Shown here one piece after another: positions 7,377 through 16,416 of a stretch of DNA of 64,000 bases (its first letter is position 1; every line of letters starts with the position of its first letter). The stretch comes from Lactococcus garvieae (GTDB lineage Bacteria > Bacillota > Bacilli > Lactobacillales > Streptococcaceae). Under the pieces are notes generated by a model that saw only the letters and a program-made list of their open reading frames with translations, was not told where the DNA came from and did no database searches. The stretch is taken from contig NZ_CP065691.1 of the NCBI RefSeq assembly GCF_016027715.1, forward strand, positions 434,001 to 498,000. Reading direction: 5' to 3'. The translations under genes and the position numbers were made by a program.

Positions 7377-7826
7377 ATGGATTACAATCAAGCAGCGGAG
7401 GCTTTTTTATCTTGTGTGAAAAGTCGTAGTAAAACTGAAGTGATGAGCCGTTTTAGTAAATATGCTCATGGGGAAAAACTAGTTTTAGTGGGTTTATATA
7501 AAAATACTGGCTCACCAATTTTACCTAGCGATATTGCGAAGCAAACCAATATGAGTACTGCACGTGTGGCAACCATCCTCAATAATCTTGAGGAAAAAGG
7601 GCTTGTTACTCGTGAGATTTCTCGTACGGATCGTCGTAAAATTTTGGTGGCAATTACGTCTAAAGGACGCGATGAAGCGGAACAGGCAAGAAAAGAAGCC
7701 ATCAGCCGCATTGTGAAAATCTTGGAACGGATGGGCGAAGAACGCACCAAAAGTTTTGTCGAAAACGTTCAACTATTTTTTGATTTAGCAATAGAAATAT
7801 TTGAGGAGGAAAATAAAAAAGTATGA
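7377..7826 (+). CDS. MarR family transcriptional regulator
   Basis: The product of 149 or so residues has a winged helix-turn-helix: ILPSDIAKQTNMSTARVATI forms the recognition region and SRTDRRKILVAITSKG the wing with its conserved DRR motif. It very likely represses its own operon through the CTAACA-N1-TGTTAG operator and is released by a small ligand or oxidant. I chose ATG 7377 because aggaatgaga lies at good distance; ATG 7368 and GTG 7359 are in frame upstream but lack a site and lie in the operator repeat. The gene overlaps the following transporter by four bases, so the two are coupled. Confidence 0.9.
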   Translation: MDYNQAAEAFLSCVKSRSKTEVMSRFSKYAHGEKLVLVGLYKNTGSPILPSDIAKQTNMSTARVATILNNLEEKGLVTREISRTDRRKILVAITSKGRDEAEQARKEAISRIVKILERMGEERTKSFVENVQLFFDLAIEIFEEENKKV

Positions 7827-9349
7827 CTGAAGAATTAACAAAAGCTCGGCCACTCGATATTCATGGTAAACCATTTAATCGAGGAGTTGTTCTTGCACTT
7901 ATTTTGATTGCTACTTTTGGAGGGATGCTCATGCAAACCTCACTGGGTACAGCAATGCCCACATTGATGAATGATTTTAATATCTCTTTAGCTACGGGGC
8001 AACAAGCGACCACTTGGTTCTTGTTAGCCAATGGTATCATGATTCCCGTATCTGCTTATTTGACAACAAAATTCCCCACACGATGGTTGTATTTGATTTC
8101 CTATGCAATCTTGCTTGCAGGGATGCTTGTGGCTTATTCTGCTCCAACATCAAGCTGGACTGTTTTCTTAGGCGCACGTATTATGCAGGCTATTGCTGTT
8201 GGGATTTCAATGCCCTTGATGCAAGTTGTGATGGTAAACATGTTTTCACCAAAACAAATGGGAGCAGTCATGGGAGCCATGGGGCTTGTCATTGGTTTAG
8301 CACCAGCTATAGGTCCAACCTATGCGGGATGGATTTTAGATAAAGATCATGTTATTTTAGGACTTACTCTAGAACAATCATGGCGTACAATTTTCTTAAT
8401 TCCTATGGTTGTGATTGCAATCTGTTGGGTACTCATGCTTATCTTTATGCGTGATATTGTTCCAAACCGCCACATGAAACTGGATTTTCTTTCATTGGTG
8501 GAATCTATTGTAGGTTTTGGTCTCTTCCTTTGGGGATTCACGAATGTTGCCAGCGATGGTTGGGGTGATCTACAAACCGTTATTTTACCGATTGTCGCGG
8601 GGGTTGCAATAATTGCAATCTTTGTTCGTCGTCAACTGCATATGGACATACCATTCTTGAATGTTTCCGTCTTCAAGAACAAACAGTTTGCTTTGACAAC
8701 AGTAGTTATGGCTCTTTCTATGATGGCCATGATGGGTGTTGAGATGATGCTTCCTTTGTATATGCAACAAGTACACGGACTCTCTCCGCTTAGCTCTGGT
8801 TTGACACTTTTACCTGGTGCCTTGATGATGGGGATTGTGAGTCCACTTGCAGGTGCTGCTTATGATAAAGTAGGTGCTAAACGTTTGGCACGTGTCGGTT
8901 TTACAATCTTAGCGATTGGTACTATTCCGTTTATGTTCTTAACAACAACGACACCTGAGCACTTCATCACAGTCCTTTATGGATTACGTATGTTTGGGAT
9001 TGCCATGGTTATGATGCCTTTGACTGCGTCGGCCATGAATGCACTGCCTCGTGAACAATCTGCGCACGGAACAGCTGCTAACAGTACAGCACGCCAAGTA
9101 GCCTCAGCGGTTGTAGTGGCACTCTTGAGTTCTGTTACACAAAATATTATTACAAATTCACAACCTGCTGCAGGTTTGAAAGATACTAATCCTTTGGCCT
9201 ATGCTGGAGATATGCTTGATGCAATGCTAAAAGGTTACCACGCTTCCTTTGCAATCGGTTTGGCCTTTGCTATTATCGGACTTGCCCTTTCATTTTTCCT
9301 TCAAGGACATGTTAAAAAAGGACAAAAAGAAGTAGGAGGTAATAAATAA
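7823..9349 (+). CDS. DHA2-type MFS multidrug exporter (EmrB/QacA family)
   Basis: The 508-residue protein has the length and hydrophobicity of a 14-helix drug:proton antiporter. Conserved features include a motif-A-like loop (TTKFPTRWLYLIS) and motif C (GLVIGLAPAIGPTYAGWIL). It should pump toxic compounds out of the cytoplasm using the proton gradient. It is the middle gene of a MarR-MFS-DUF4811 operon with four-base and one-base overlaps, so exporter expression is probably ligand-induced. Substrates cannot be read from sequence; multidrug or bile/antibiotic export is likely. Confidence 0.9.
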   Translation: MTEELTKARPLDIHGKPFNRGVVLALILIATFGGMLMQTSLGTAMPTLMNDFNISLATGQQATTWFLLANGIMIPVSAYLTTKFPTRWLYLISYAILLAGMLVAYSAPTSSWTVFLGARIMQAIAVGISMPLMQVVMVNMFSPKQMGAVMGAMGLVIGLAPAIGPTYAGWILDKDHVILGLTLEQSWRTIFLIPMVVIAICWVLMLIFMRDIVPNRHMKLDFLSLVESIVGFGLFLWGFTNVASDGWGDLQTVILPIVAGVAIIAIFVRRQLHMDIPFLNVSVFKNKQFALTTVVMALSMMAMMGVEMMLPLYMQQVHGLSPLSSGLTLLPGALMMGIVSPLAGAAYDKVGAKRLARVGFTILAIGTIPFMFLTTTTPEHFITVLYGLRMFGIAMVMMPLTASAMNALPREQSAHGTAANSTARQVASAVVVALLSSVTQNIITNSQPAAGLKDTNPLAYAGDMLDAMLKGYHASFAIGLAFAIIGLALSFFLQGHVKKGQKEVGGNK

Positions 9350-10065
9350 TGATTATCATACTTATTGCGATATTTACCCTTTTAACTTTCTTTGGCTTTA
9401 TGTATATTAACAAAGGAATTTTGCGAGGTGTTGTGGGTGGTCTGTCTTTGATTCTACTTACAGCTTCCGTTCTATCTTTGACGATGCATATCAAAGAGAA
9501 CTGGGGTATGGAAAAAGTAACAACAACAGAAACAAAACAAATCTACACAGCTGGTGATACAAGTGCGGCTTTTGGAGTACTTTTAAAAGCGGAAGTCGGC
9601 AAGAATACAAATAATTATGTACTGGTTTATCGTACAAACAAAGAAGATAAAGCACCCACTGCTCACTTTCAACCGGATCAAAAGCATATAGTAGAAACGC
9701 TGAAAAAGACAGCAGACTATAAGCTCACAGATGAATCAAATGCTAAACTTGTAACGACTACTGTAAGATGGAAGTTCAAAGACAACTTCATGAAATTCCT
9801 TTTTGGGATTGGTGATGAAGAAGGTAAACTTGTTTCTGAGCATGCACGCGCTTATGTTCCCAAAGATACTTGGTTGGTTTTGACACAAGAGCAAGCGAAA
9901 CAACTTCAAAAAGAAGTGCCCGCTATGCAAGCAAAGCAAGAAGCAGCATTAAAAGCTAATCCAGAACAAGCAAAAGCGATGCTGGAAATGCAAAAGAATA
10001 ACCCTGAAGAGTTTACGAAACTGCAAGTCAGTCAAATAAAAGAAGCTCTTAACATTAAAGAATAA
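9349..10065 (+). CDS. DUF4811 membrane-anchored protein
   Basis: The 238-residue protein has two N-terminal membrane helices (about residues 2-20 and 24-42). These are followed by an extracytoplasmic domain and a charged, Gln/Lys/Glu-rich C-terminal helix. DUF4811 proteins are repeatedly found directly after EmrB/QacA-type exporters in lactic acid bacteria, which suggests an accessory subunit for export. The start shares a base with the exporter stop codon. The reaction is unknown. Confidence 0.75.
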   Translation: MIIILIAIFTLLTFFGFMYINKGILRGVVGGLSLILLTASVLSLTMHIKENWGMEKVTTTETKQIYTAGDTSAAFGVLLKAEVGKNTNNYVLVYRTNKEDKAPTAHFQPDQKHIVETLKKTADYKLTDESNAKLVTTTVRWKFKDNFMKFLFGIGDEEGKLVSEHARAYVPKDTWLVLTQEQAKQLQKEVPAMQAKQEAALKANPEQAKAMLEMQKNNPEEFTKLQVSQIKEALNIKE

Positions 10066-10072
10066 AAAAACA

Positions 10073-10103
10073 AAAGAGTCTGAATTTATTCAGTCTTTTT
10101 TTG
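10073..10103 (+). terminator. Terminator of the MarR-MFS-DUF4811 operon
   Basis: AAAGA(GT)CTGAAT pairs with ATTCAGTCTTT, with a two-base bulge, followed by seven T. It lies a few bases beyond the DUF4811 stop codon. Confidence 0.7.
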
Positions 10104-10233
10104 TATTTAAATGAGGAAAAGTTGTAGAATTCTATTTTTATACAAAACATAAGCAAAAATGTAATGAAAATGTAATGTCATACGCTGAGAAATATTGTAA
10201 AATAGTGAACATAGAAAGGTTGGTTTTATAAAA

Positions 10234-10815
10234 GTGAACTCTGATAGTAGACAAAGAATCAGGAACTTGGTGATTGGTGCCTTACTCACGGCTTTAGGAA
10301 TTTTGATTCCCTTGATTATGCCAGCAAAAATTGTTATTGGCCCAGCCTCATTTACTCTTGCTTCACATGTGCCAGTTATGGCAGCAATGTTTTTTAGCCC
10401 TTATTTAGCAGCTCTTGTAGCTGTTGGAACTACACTTGGTTTCTTTATGAGTGTCCCTGTTCCACTTATTTGGATGCGTGCAGCGACCCACATCGTGGTC
10501 ATGACTATTGGTGCTTGGTTCTTGAAAAAGAATCCGGCTCTCGTTGATCAAAAAGTTAGACTGCAAGTATTTAACCTAATCTTAGGAGTTTTCCATGCCG
10601 GATTAGAAGCACTCGTTGTGCTAGCCTTCTACCGTATCGGCTTTGCGGATCTTGAACCACAAGCTCTAAATAACCTACTGATGCTCGTATTCTTTGGTGG
10701 GATTGTTCATAGCTTTGTTGATTTCAACCTTGCCTTTGGTTTATGCAAAGTTCTCAATAAAATTTATTCTATAGATGTCTTTAAAAATGCAAAATTAAAA
10801 TCTTTGGCAGAATAA
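10234..10815 (+). CDS. niaX: ECF transporter S component, probably niacin (NiaX-like)
   Basis: The 193-residue protein has about six membrane helices and the S-component pattern of an Arg-rich N-terminus followed by ALLTALGILIPLIMPAKIVIGPASF. It resembles NiaX-type substrate-binding components that capture niacin and share the EcfA-EcfT energy module encoded elsewhere. No ATPase lies nearby, which fits group II ECF systems. Translation seems to start at GTG 10234 after aaaggt. The substrate assignment is from family resemblance and is less certain than the S-component call. Confidence 0.7.
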   Translation: MNSDSRQRIRNLVIGALLTALGILIPLIMPAKIVIGPASFTLASHVPVMAAMFFSPYLAALVAVGTTLGFFMSVPVPLIWMRAATHIVVMTIGAWFLKKNPALVDQKVRLQVFNLILGVFHAGLEALVVLAFYRIGFADLEPQALNNLLMLVFFGGIVHSFVDFNLAFGLCKVLNKIYSIDVFKNAKLKSLAE

Positions 10816-10825
10816 TTAAAGCAGT

Positions 10826-10851
10826 AAAAGCGCTCAAAATGAGCGTTTTTT
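10826..10851 (+). terminator. Terminator after the ECF S component gene
   Basis: CGCTC pairs with GAGCG around AAAAT, flanked by four A before and six T after. Confidence 0.75.
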
Positions 10852-10891
10852 ATATATGCTTGTTCTATGGATATGATATAATAAGGTAATT

Positions 10892-11650
10892 ATGGAAAAA
10901 TTATCAGATGCGGAAATGTACACATGGGAATTTTTGGAAGAAAACAAATCCAAAGTCCAACTGATGTCAATTACTCAAATTGCAGCAGAAGCACATGTCA
11001 GTACAGCAACGATTGTAAGAACGCTTAAAAAAAGAGGATTTGACGGCTTTGCTGATTTTAAAACTTCTTTGAAACGCAGTAATAATGGGACAAATACAGA
11101 AGAAAACAAAATCATGGGCTTGTCTGAGGAAGCCAATCAGTATGTTTTTAAGAATCTGATTGAAGTCTCACGAACTATCGGTCTGCTTAATCCAGCTGAC
11201 CTAGAAGCTATTTCTAAAGCCTTGGTTGAAACCAATATGATTATGACTGTAGCAAGAGGGGCCAGTGAAGCTGTAGCTGATGATATGATTCATCGTTTCC
11301 AAACTTTAGGCAAAAATGCCATCAGTCGTTACTATGATGATATGGAAATGTATGCGGAAAAGCTCACAGAAGAAGACATGATGCTTATCGTTTCTTCGAC
11401 AGGTGAGGAGAAAATCATTATTTCAGCAGCAAAAAAAGCGAAAAAAAATGGAGCTAAGATTGTAGTACTTACCAGCAATTACCGCAGTCAGTTAGCCCAG
11501 CTGAGTGACTATTATCTTTTAGCTTATCAGAGTAAGCTTGAAAAAGAAGAATTATACGGTGATGCAGGCAGTATCCTTCCCTTGGAAGTTATTTGCCGAA
11601 TCATGGTAGACATGTTTACAATCTACAGAACCAAAGGCACAATTCGATAA
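10892..11650 (+). CDS. RpiR/MurR family transcriptional regulator
   Basis: The 252-residue protein has an N-terminal helix-turn-helix (SITQIAAEAHVSTATIVRTL) and a C-terminal SIS domain from about residue 105, with the sugar-phosphate-binding segment MLIVSSTGEEKIIISA. RpiR proteins respond to phosphosugars. The targets are unknown; the divergent position is taken by nothing, but the next gene downstream is an MFS transporter behind its own terminator and promoter, so control of that transporter is possible. A tataat box lies about 20 bases upstream of the ATG. Confidence 0.85.
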   Translation: MEKLSDAEMYTWEFLEENKSKVQLMSITQIAAEAHVSTATIVRTLKKRGFDGFADFKTSLKRSNNGTNTEENKIMGLSEEANQYVFKNLIEVSRTIGLLNPADLEAISKALVETNMIMTVARGASEAVADDMIHRFQTLGKNAISRYYDDMEMYAEKLTEEDMMLIVSSTGEEKIIISAAKKAKKNGAKIVVLTSNYRSQLAQLSDYYLLAYQSKLEKEELYGDAGSILPLEVICRIMVDMFTIYRTKGTIR

Positions 11651-11655
11651 AATGA

Positions 11656-11687
11656 AAAAGACAAGTCTAATAGGACTTGTCTTTTTT
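11656..11687 (+). terminator. Terminator after the RpiR gene
   Basis: AAAAGACAAGTC pairs with GACTTGTCTTTT around a six- to seven-base loop with a T tail. Confidence 0.8.
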
Positions 11688-11746
11688 CTGTAAAGTTTTT
11701 CTACGAGTTCATAAGAAAGCGAATACATTTTCATAAACAAATACGC

Positions 11747-11781
11747 TATAATAACATTATTCTTTAAAGATAACGTTTTCA
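11747..11781 (+). promoter_or_regulatory. Promoter with downstream cre-like site
   Basis: TATAAT lies at 11747-11752. AGATAACGTTTTCA at 11768-11781 matches the catabolite-responsive element pattern TGWNANCGNTNNCA at all fixed positions except the first. It lies downstream of the expected start site, a roadblock position for CcpA repression. The sequence TTTTCATAAAC occurs twice, near 11729 and 11777. CcpA control is inferred. Confidence 0.5.
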
Positions 11782-11815
11782 TAAACGCAAAATATATTAT
11801 ATCGGAGGTTTCCCT

Positions 11816-13210
11816 GTGGAAGCACAACTTTCTACGAAACAGCAAACTGCGGCTAAAGAAGTACAAGTAGGTAAAGCTGTTCCTGTTATTCTTTTATTAA
11901 TGATTTTTTCTCTCGTCATTGATAACTCTTTTAAAATCATTTCACCAAAACTGGTTGAGTATTTTCAGGTTTCTGCCAGTACAGTAGCTTGGCAAGTTAC
12001 CTTGGCTGGTTTAGTAATCGGTATGGGTGCAGTTGTTTATGCTTCCTTATCTGACAGTATTAGTATTCGTACACTTCTTATTTTTGGTATTATCTTAATC
12101 TCAGCAGGTTCTTTTTTAGGTTATTTGGTACATAATAATTATTGGTTGGTAGTATTTGCGCGTATTATTCAAGCTGCAGGCTTGGGAGCGACGGAAACTC
12201 TCTATCTTATATTTGTTGCACGCTATGTTGCACCCGATAAGCAGAAAAAATATTATGGTTTTTCCACATCAAGCTTCCAGATTGCCACAGTTATTGGAAC
12301 ATTGACAGGTGGTTTTATCACCACACATCTGGCTTGGCAAACCCTCTTCCTTGTGCCACTACTTTCTCTTTTAGTTATTCCCTTTCTTTTGAAATATTTG
12401 CCTAAAGAAACGGGTAAAAAGCAATATATTGATGTGGTTGGGATTATGCTTGTGGCGGCGGTTGCTGTTACTGCTATGGTTTATTTAACGAATTTCTCTT
12501 GGGCAGTGTTGATTGGTTTTATCTTAGCGACTTTTGTTTTCTTAATGTATATTTCAAAAAAGAAAAACGCCTTTATCACTATTGATTTTTTCAAAAATAA
12601 GCTATTTGTTTTTACTTTGATCGCAGCCTTATTGATTTACTCAACCCAAGCTGCCTTTACCTTGAACACATTTTCATTTCTCTTAACCGACGTTTATCAT
12701 ATGCAGTTGGACACAGTTTCCTTGATGTTTATTCCCGCCTGTCTTGCTGCAGCATTAGTCGGTAGTTTATCTGGAGCCATCGCCTCTAAGCTTAATTCTT
12801 TTTGGGCAGTTATTGTAGCAATGGTAACGATAGTTGCTACTATCCTTCTGGCTGCTTTATTTATGGGAGCATCAGTCCTTGTTTTCACTGGCTTGTTGAT
12901 TTTGAGTTCATGTGCCTTTGCGATGATGTATGCACCACTTATGCATACGAGCCTGGAAAAAATGCCTGAGGAAAACAAGGGAACGGCTATTGGTTTTTAT
13001 AATCTTTGTATCAATATTGCCATGTCGATAGGTTTTACCTACTCTGCACGTTTTATTGATGGTTTAAATCTCCATATTTTTGGATCTACTGTAAAAGGTC
13101 ATTATAGCGAAGTGTTACTCATGATTTCTTTTGTCGCTTTAGCAGCCTTAGCAGTTTTTTCCTTGCTGATTAAGCGTCAACTTCCGAACGAGAAAAATTT
13201 TTCGCACTAA
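11816..13210 (+). CDS. MFS transporter, TetL/QacA-like fourteen-helix type
   Basis: The 464-residue membrane protein has the helix count and the antiporter motif GTLTGGFITT of DHA2-type exporters, preceded by the loop YASLSDSISIRTLLIFG. The length and layout resemble Tet(L)-type proteins, but similarity of layout does not imply tetracycline export. The start is a GTG at 11816 after a strong ggaggt. The gene precedes deoB by 82 bases with its own promoter upstream. A cre-like site suggests carbon-source control, which would also fit a metabolite or nucleoside transport role. The substrate is unknown. Confidence 0.8.
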   Translation: MEAQLSTKQQTAAKEVQVGKAVPVILLLMIFSLVIDNSFKIISPKLVEYFQVSASTVAWQVTLAGLVIGMGAVVYASLSDSISIRTLLIFGIILISAGSFLGYLVHNNYWLVVFARIIQAAGLGATETLYLIFVARYVAPDKQKKYYGFSTSSFQIATVIGTLTGGFITTHLAWQTLFLVPLLSLLVIPFLLKYLPKETGKKQYIDVVGIMLVAAVAVTAMVYLTNFSWAVLIGFILATFVFLMYISKKKNAFITIDFFKNKLFVFTLIAALLIYSTQAAFTLNTFSFLLTDVYHMQLDTVSLMFIPACLAAALVGSLSGAIASKLNSFWAVIVAMVTIVATILLAALFMGASVLVFTGLLILSSCAFAMMYAPLMHTSLEKMPEENKGTAIGFYNLCINIAMSIGFTYSARFIDGLNLHIFGSTVKGHYSEVLLMISFVALAALAVFSLLIKRQLPNEKNFSH

Positions 13211-13291
13211 AATTTTCCCTCTGGAAACCTATTCACGGCTAAATAGTTTATAATAAGATTATATAGAGTACATTAAGTAAGGAGAAAATAT

Positions 13292-14527
13292 ATGTCTAAG
13301 AAATTTAATCGCATCCATCTTGTTGTTATGGATTCAGTTGGTATTGGTGCTGCACCTGATGCAGACAAGTTTTTTAACCATGATGTGGAAACACATGAGG
13401 CAGTAAATGATGTTAACTCAGATACGATTGGTCATATCTCAGAGATTCGTGGTTTGAATGTTCCGAACCTTCAAGCTATGGGCTGGGGAAATATTCCGCG
13501 TGAAACACCCCTAAAAACAATTCCTGCTGTTGACGCGCCTCAAGCCTACGTAACAAAGCTTCAAGAAGTTTCTAAAGGTAAAGACACAATGACTGGCCAC
13601 TGGGAAATCATGGGTCTTAATATTCAAACGCCTTTCCCAACCTACCCTGAAGGATATCCCGAAGATTTACTACAAAAAATTGAAGAATTTTCAGGACGAA
13701 AAATCATTCGTGAAGCGAACAAACCATACTCGGGTACAGCGGTAATCGATGATTTTGGGTCACGCCAAATGGAAACTGGAGAGCTGATTATTTATACTTC
13801 AGCTGACCCTGTTTTACAAATCGCAGCACATGAAGATATTATTTCTCGTGAAGAGCTTTACAAAATTTGTGAATACGTACGTTCAATTACACTTGAAGGT
13901 TCAGGTATCATGATTGGTCGTATTATTGCTCGTCCTTATATCGGTATTCCAGGAGACTTTACACGTACGGATGGCCGTCGTGATTATGCTCTAAGTCCAT
14001 TTGACGAAACAGTTATGGAAAAACTCTATAATGCTGGTGTTGATACTTATTCTGTCGGAAAGATTTCTGATATTTTCAATACAGTGGGTGTAAAATATGA
14101 TATGGGACATAACAAAAACGACATGGACGGTGTAGATCGTCTTCTCAAAGCGATGCGTAAAGAAGAATTCGTAGAAGGTTTTAGCTTTACAAACTTAGTC
14201 GACTTTGATGCCAAATATGGCCACCGTCGTGATGTTGAAGGTTACGGCCAAGCAATTGAAGATTTTGACGGACGTTTACCAGAAATTCTTGCGGCAATGA
14301 AAGACGATGATTTGCTTATGATTACCGCAGACCATGGTAATGACCCAAGTTATGTGGGAACAGACCACACACGTGAATATATCCCACTTGTGATTTTCTC
14401 TAAATCACTTAAAGAACCAAAAGTTTTACCTCTAGGCCACTTTTCTGATATTTCAGCGACAATTGCAGAGAACTTCAATGTTGACAAAGCTGAGATTGGG
14501 GAGTCATTCTTAGAAAGTCTCGTTTAA
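13292..14527 (+). CDS. deoB: Phosphopentomutase
   Basis: The 411-residue enzyme interconverts ribose- or deoxyribose-1-phosphate and the 5-phosphate, linking nucleoside breakdown to the pentose phosphate pathway. It belongs to the alkaline phosphatase superfamily: [14 protein letters not shown] holds the first metal-binding Asp, [10 protein letters not shown] the phosphorylated Thr, and [11 protein letters not shown] with [10 protein letters not shown] the remaining metal ligands. The length is normal for the Firmicute form. An aaggag site precedes the ATG. It is followed by two nucleoside phosphorylase genes, forming a purine salvage cluster. Confidence 0.97.
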   Translation: MSKKFNRIHLVVMDSVGIGAAPDADKFFNHDVETHEAVNDVNSDTIGHISEIRGLNVPNLQAMGWGNIPRETPLKTIPAVDAPQAYVTKLQEVSKGKDTMTGHWEIMGLNIQTPFPTYPEGYPEDLLQKIEEFSGRKIIREANKPYSGTAVIDDFGSRQMETGELIIYTSADPVLQIAAHEDIISREELYKICEYVRSITLEGSGIMIGRIIARPYIGIPGDFTRTDGRRDYALSPFDETVMEKLYNAGVDTYSVGKISDIFNTVGVKYDMGHNKNDMDGVDRLLKAMRKEEFVEGFSFTNLVDFDAKYGHRRDVEGYGQAIEDFDGRLPEILAAMKDDDLLMITADHGNDPSYVGTDHTREYIPLVIFSKSLKEPKVLPLGHFSDISATIAENFNVDKAEIGESFLESLV

Positions 14528-14637
14528 ACAGAAATAAGGGCGTTAAAAAATTAAAAAGAATAGGGACTAAAACTTTTACCCTATACAGCTGAAGGGCTGG
14601 GAAACGCTGGAAAAATAAATATTAAAGGAACAAAAAA
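14528..14637 (+). other. deoB-punA intergenic region with a hairpin
   Basis: ATAGGG near 14565 can pair with CCCTAT near 14579, giving a hairpin without a T tract. It may be an RNA processing or stability element between deoB and punA. No promoter of quality is visible, so the genes are probably co-transcribed. Confidence 0.3.
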
Positions 14638-15453
14638 ATGGATTTGAAAATGATGTTAGCGGAAACGACGGATTATCTCAAAGCGCAAGGTGTTGGTGCT
14701 ATTGATGTGGCACTGATATTAGGCTCTGGTTTGGGAGAGTTGGCAGGAGAAATTAAGAACCCTGTAACGATTAAATATGAAACAATCCCTCACTTCCCTG
14801 TTTCCACAGTTGTGGGGCATGCTGGGCAGCTTGTATATGGTGATTTGTCTGGTAAAAAAGTTATTGCCATGCAAGGACGTTTCCACTTCTATGAAGGAAA
14901 TACAATGGATGTAGTGACTTATCCTGTCCGAGTTTTCTCAGCTCTTGGTACGCCATCAATTATTGTTACTAACGCTGCAGGTGGAGTAAATGAAAACTTT
15001 GCACCTGGTGACTTGATGATTATCACAGACCACATCAACTTCACGGGAACAAATCCTTTAATCGGAACCAATAATGATGAAATTGGACCTCGTTTCCCCG
15101 ATATGTCACAAGCTTACGATAAAGCTTATCAAGAACTTGCTAAAGAAACAGCAGCAGAAATGTCTGAAAAAGTTCAAGAAGGTGTTTATATGGGCTTCAC
15201 AGGTCCTACCTATGAAACGCCTGCAGAAATCCATATGGCGCGGACGATGGGGGCTTCAGCTGTAGGTATGTCCACAGTGCCAGAAGTTATTGTTGCCGTA
15301 CACTCAGGTATGCGTGTTCTTGGTATTTCATGTATTACTAACTTAGCAGCGGGTATGCAAAGCGAGCTTAACCACGCAGAAGTTGTAGAAACAACAGAAC
15401 GTGTAAAAGAAACTTTTAAAACACTTGTTAAGAATGTTTTAGTAAAAATGTGA
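14638..15453 (+). CDS. punA: Purine nucleoside phosphorylase, trimeric type
   Basis: The 271-residue enzyme cleaves guanosine and inosine (and deoxy forms) with phosphate to the base and (deoxy)ribose-1-phosphate. The trimeric PNP signature is clear: LILGSGLGELAG (phosphate loop), GHAGQLVYG, QGRFHFYEG and the catalytic VTNAAGGVNENF region. The length is typical. Its sugar phosphate product is the substrate of DeoB, encoded just upstream. Expression of downstream deoD may be reduced by the hairpin at 15464-15489. Confidence 0.95.
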   Translation: MDLKMMLAETTDYLKAQGVGAIDVALILGSGLGELAGEIKNPVTIKYETIPHFPVSTVVGHAGQLVYGDLSGKKVIAMQGRFHFYEGNTMDVVTYPVRVFSALGTPSIIVTNAAGGVNENFAPGDLMIITDHINFTGTNPLIGTNNDEIGPRFPDMSQAYDKAYQELAKETAAEMSEKVQEGVYMGFTGPTYETPAEIHMARTMGASAVGMSTVPEVIVAVHSGMRVLGISCITNLAAGMQSELNHAEVVETTERVKETFKTLVKNVLVKM

Positions 15454-15463
15454 TAAAATAAAA

Positions 15464-15489
15464 GAAAACGTGTGAGCGTTTTCTTTTTT
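15464..15489 (+). terminator. Terminator between punA and deoD
   Basis: GAAAACG at 15464-15470 pairs with CGTTTTC at 15477-15483 and is followed by six T. It lies 11 bases after punA and may be partial, since no obvious separate promoter is seen before deoD. Confidence 0.7.
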
Positions 15490-15541
15490 AATGAAATGAA
15501 AAAGCGGATCATGAAAATAAACCAAATAATAAGGAGCCATT

Positions 15542-16240
15542 ATGTCAGTTCATATTGAAGCAAAAGAAGGGCAGATTGCCGATAAAATTCTTCTCCCAGG
15601 GGATCCACTTCGCGCTAAGTTTATTGCAGAAAACTTTCTTAAAGATGCCCAACAATTCAACAGCATTCGTGGTATGTTGGGCTATACAGGTGTCTATAAA
15701 GGACACCGTATCTCCGTGATGGGAACAGGCATGGGGATGCCTTCTATCTCAATCTATGCAAATGAATTAATCACGGAATATGGTGTAAAAAAATTGATAC
15801 GTGTAGGCACGGCTGGCGCCTTGAATGAAGAAGTTCATGTCAGAGATTTAGTTATAGCACAGGCCGCAGCTACAACCTCAAACATCATAAGAAATGACTG
15901 GCCGCAGTTTGACTTTCCACAAATTGCTGATTTTGACTTATTAGATAAAGCCTTCCACATTGCTAAAAATTTGGGTCTGCCCACTCATGTAGGAAATGTA
16001 CTTTCTACAGATCTTTTCTATAGTGATATTGATACACTTGCTATTGGTAAACTCGGTGTTAAAGCTGTGGAGATGGAGGCAGCGGCACTTTATTATTTGG
16101 GCGCTAAACACAATGTTCAGACTTTGGGACTTATGACCGTCTCCGATAGTTTGGTGACAGGAGAGTCAACAAGTGCGGAAGAACGTCAAAATACCTTTAC
16201 TGACATGATGAAAGTGGGCTTAGAAACGCTTATTATTTGA
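15542..16240 (+). CDS. deoD: Purine nucleoside phosphorylase, hexameric DeoD type
   Basis: The 232-residue enzyme phosphorolyses purine nucleosides, including adenosine, complementing the trimeric enzyme next door. Diagnostic features are the phosphate-binding [17 protein letters not shown], the [16 protein letters not shown] segment, [10 protein letters not shown] and the ribose-binding VEMEAAALY. The start follows aaggag by six bases. Two different PNPs in tandem give broad purine salvage. The gene is closed by a strong terminator. Confidence 0.96.
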   Translation: MSVHIEAKEGQIADKILLPGDPLRAKFIAENFLKDAQQFNSIRGMLGYTGVYKGHRISVMGTGMGMPSISIYANELITEYGVKKLIRVGTAGALNEEVHVRDLVIAQAAATTSNIIRNDWPQFDFPQIADFDLLDKAFHIAKNLGLPTHVGNVLSTDLFYSDIDTLAIGKLGVKAVEMEAAALYYLGAKHNVQTLGLMTVSDSLVTGESTSAEERQNTFTDMMKVGLETLII

Positions 16241-16253
16241 GGTTAAAGCAAAG

Positions 16254-16284
16254 CTTCTACTTCACATCAAGTAGAAGTTTTTTT
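16254..16284 (+). terminator. Terminator after deoD
   Basis: CTTCTACTT pairs with AAGTAGAAG around a six-base loop, followed by seven T. Confidence 0.85.
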
Positions 16285-16416
16285 ACTAATGACTCCAAAG
16301 ATAAAGCCGAACATTTAACAAGTAAAAGCACTAAAATTTGTTTTTATTGAAGAAATTTCCAAATGTTTTTGCTAAAATAAAAGGAAAGTTATGAAGAATA
16401 AGGGAGCTACTAAAAA

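Noticed and set aside
11816-13210. Tetracycline resistance gene
   Set aside because: The fourteen-helix layout resembles Tet(L), but I see no decisive sequence identity, and the context (cre-like site, nucleoside genes) points elsewhere.
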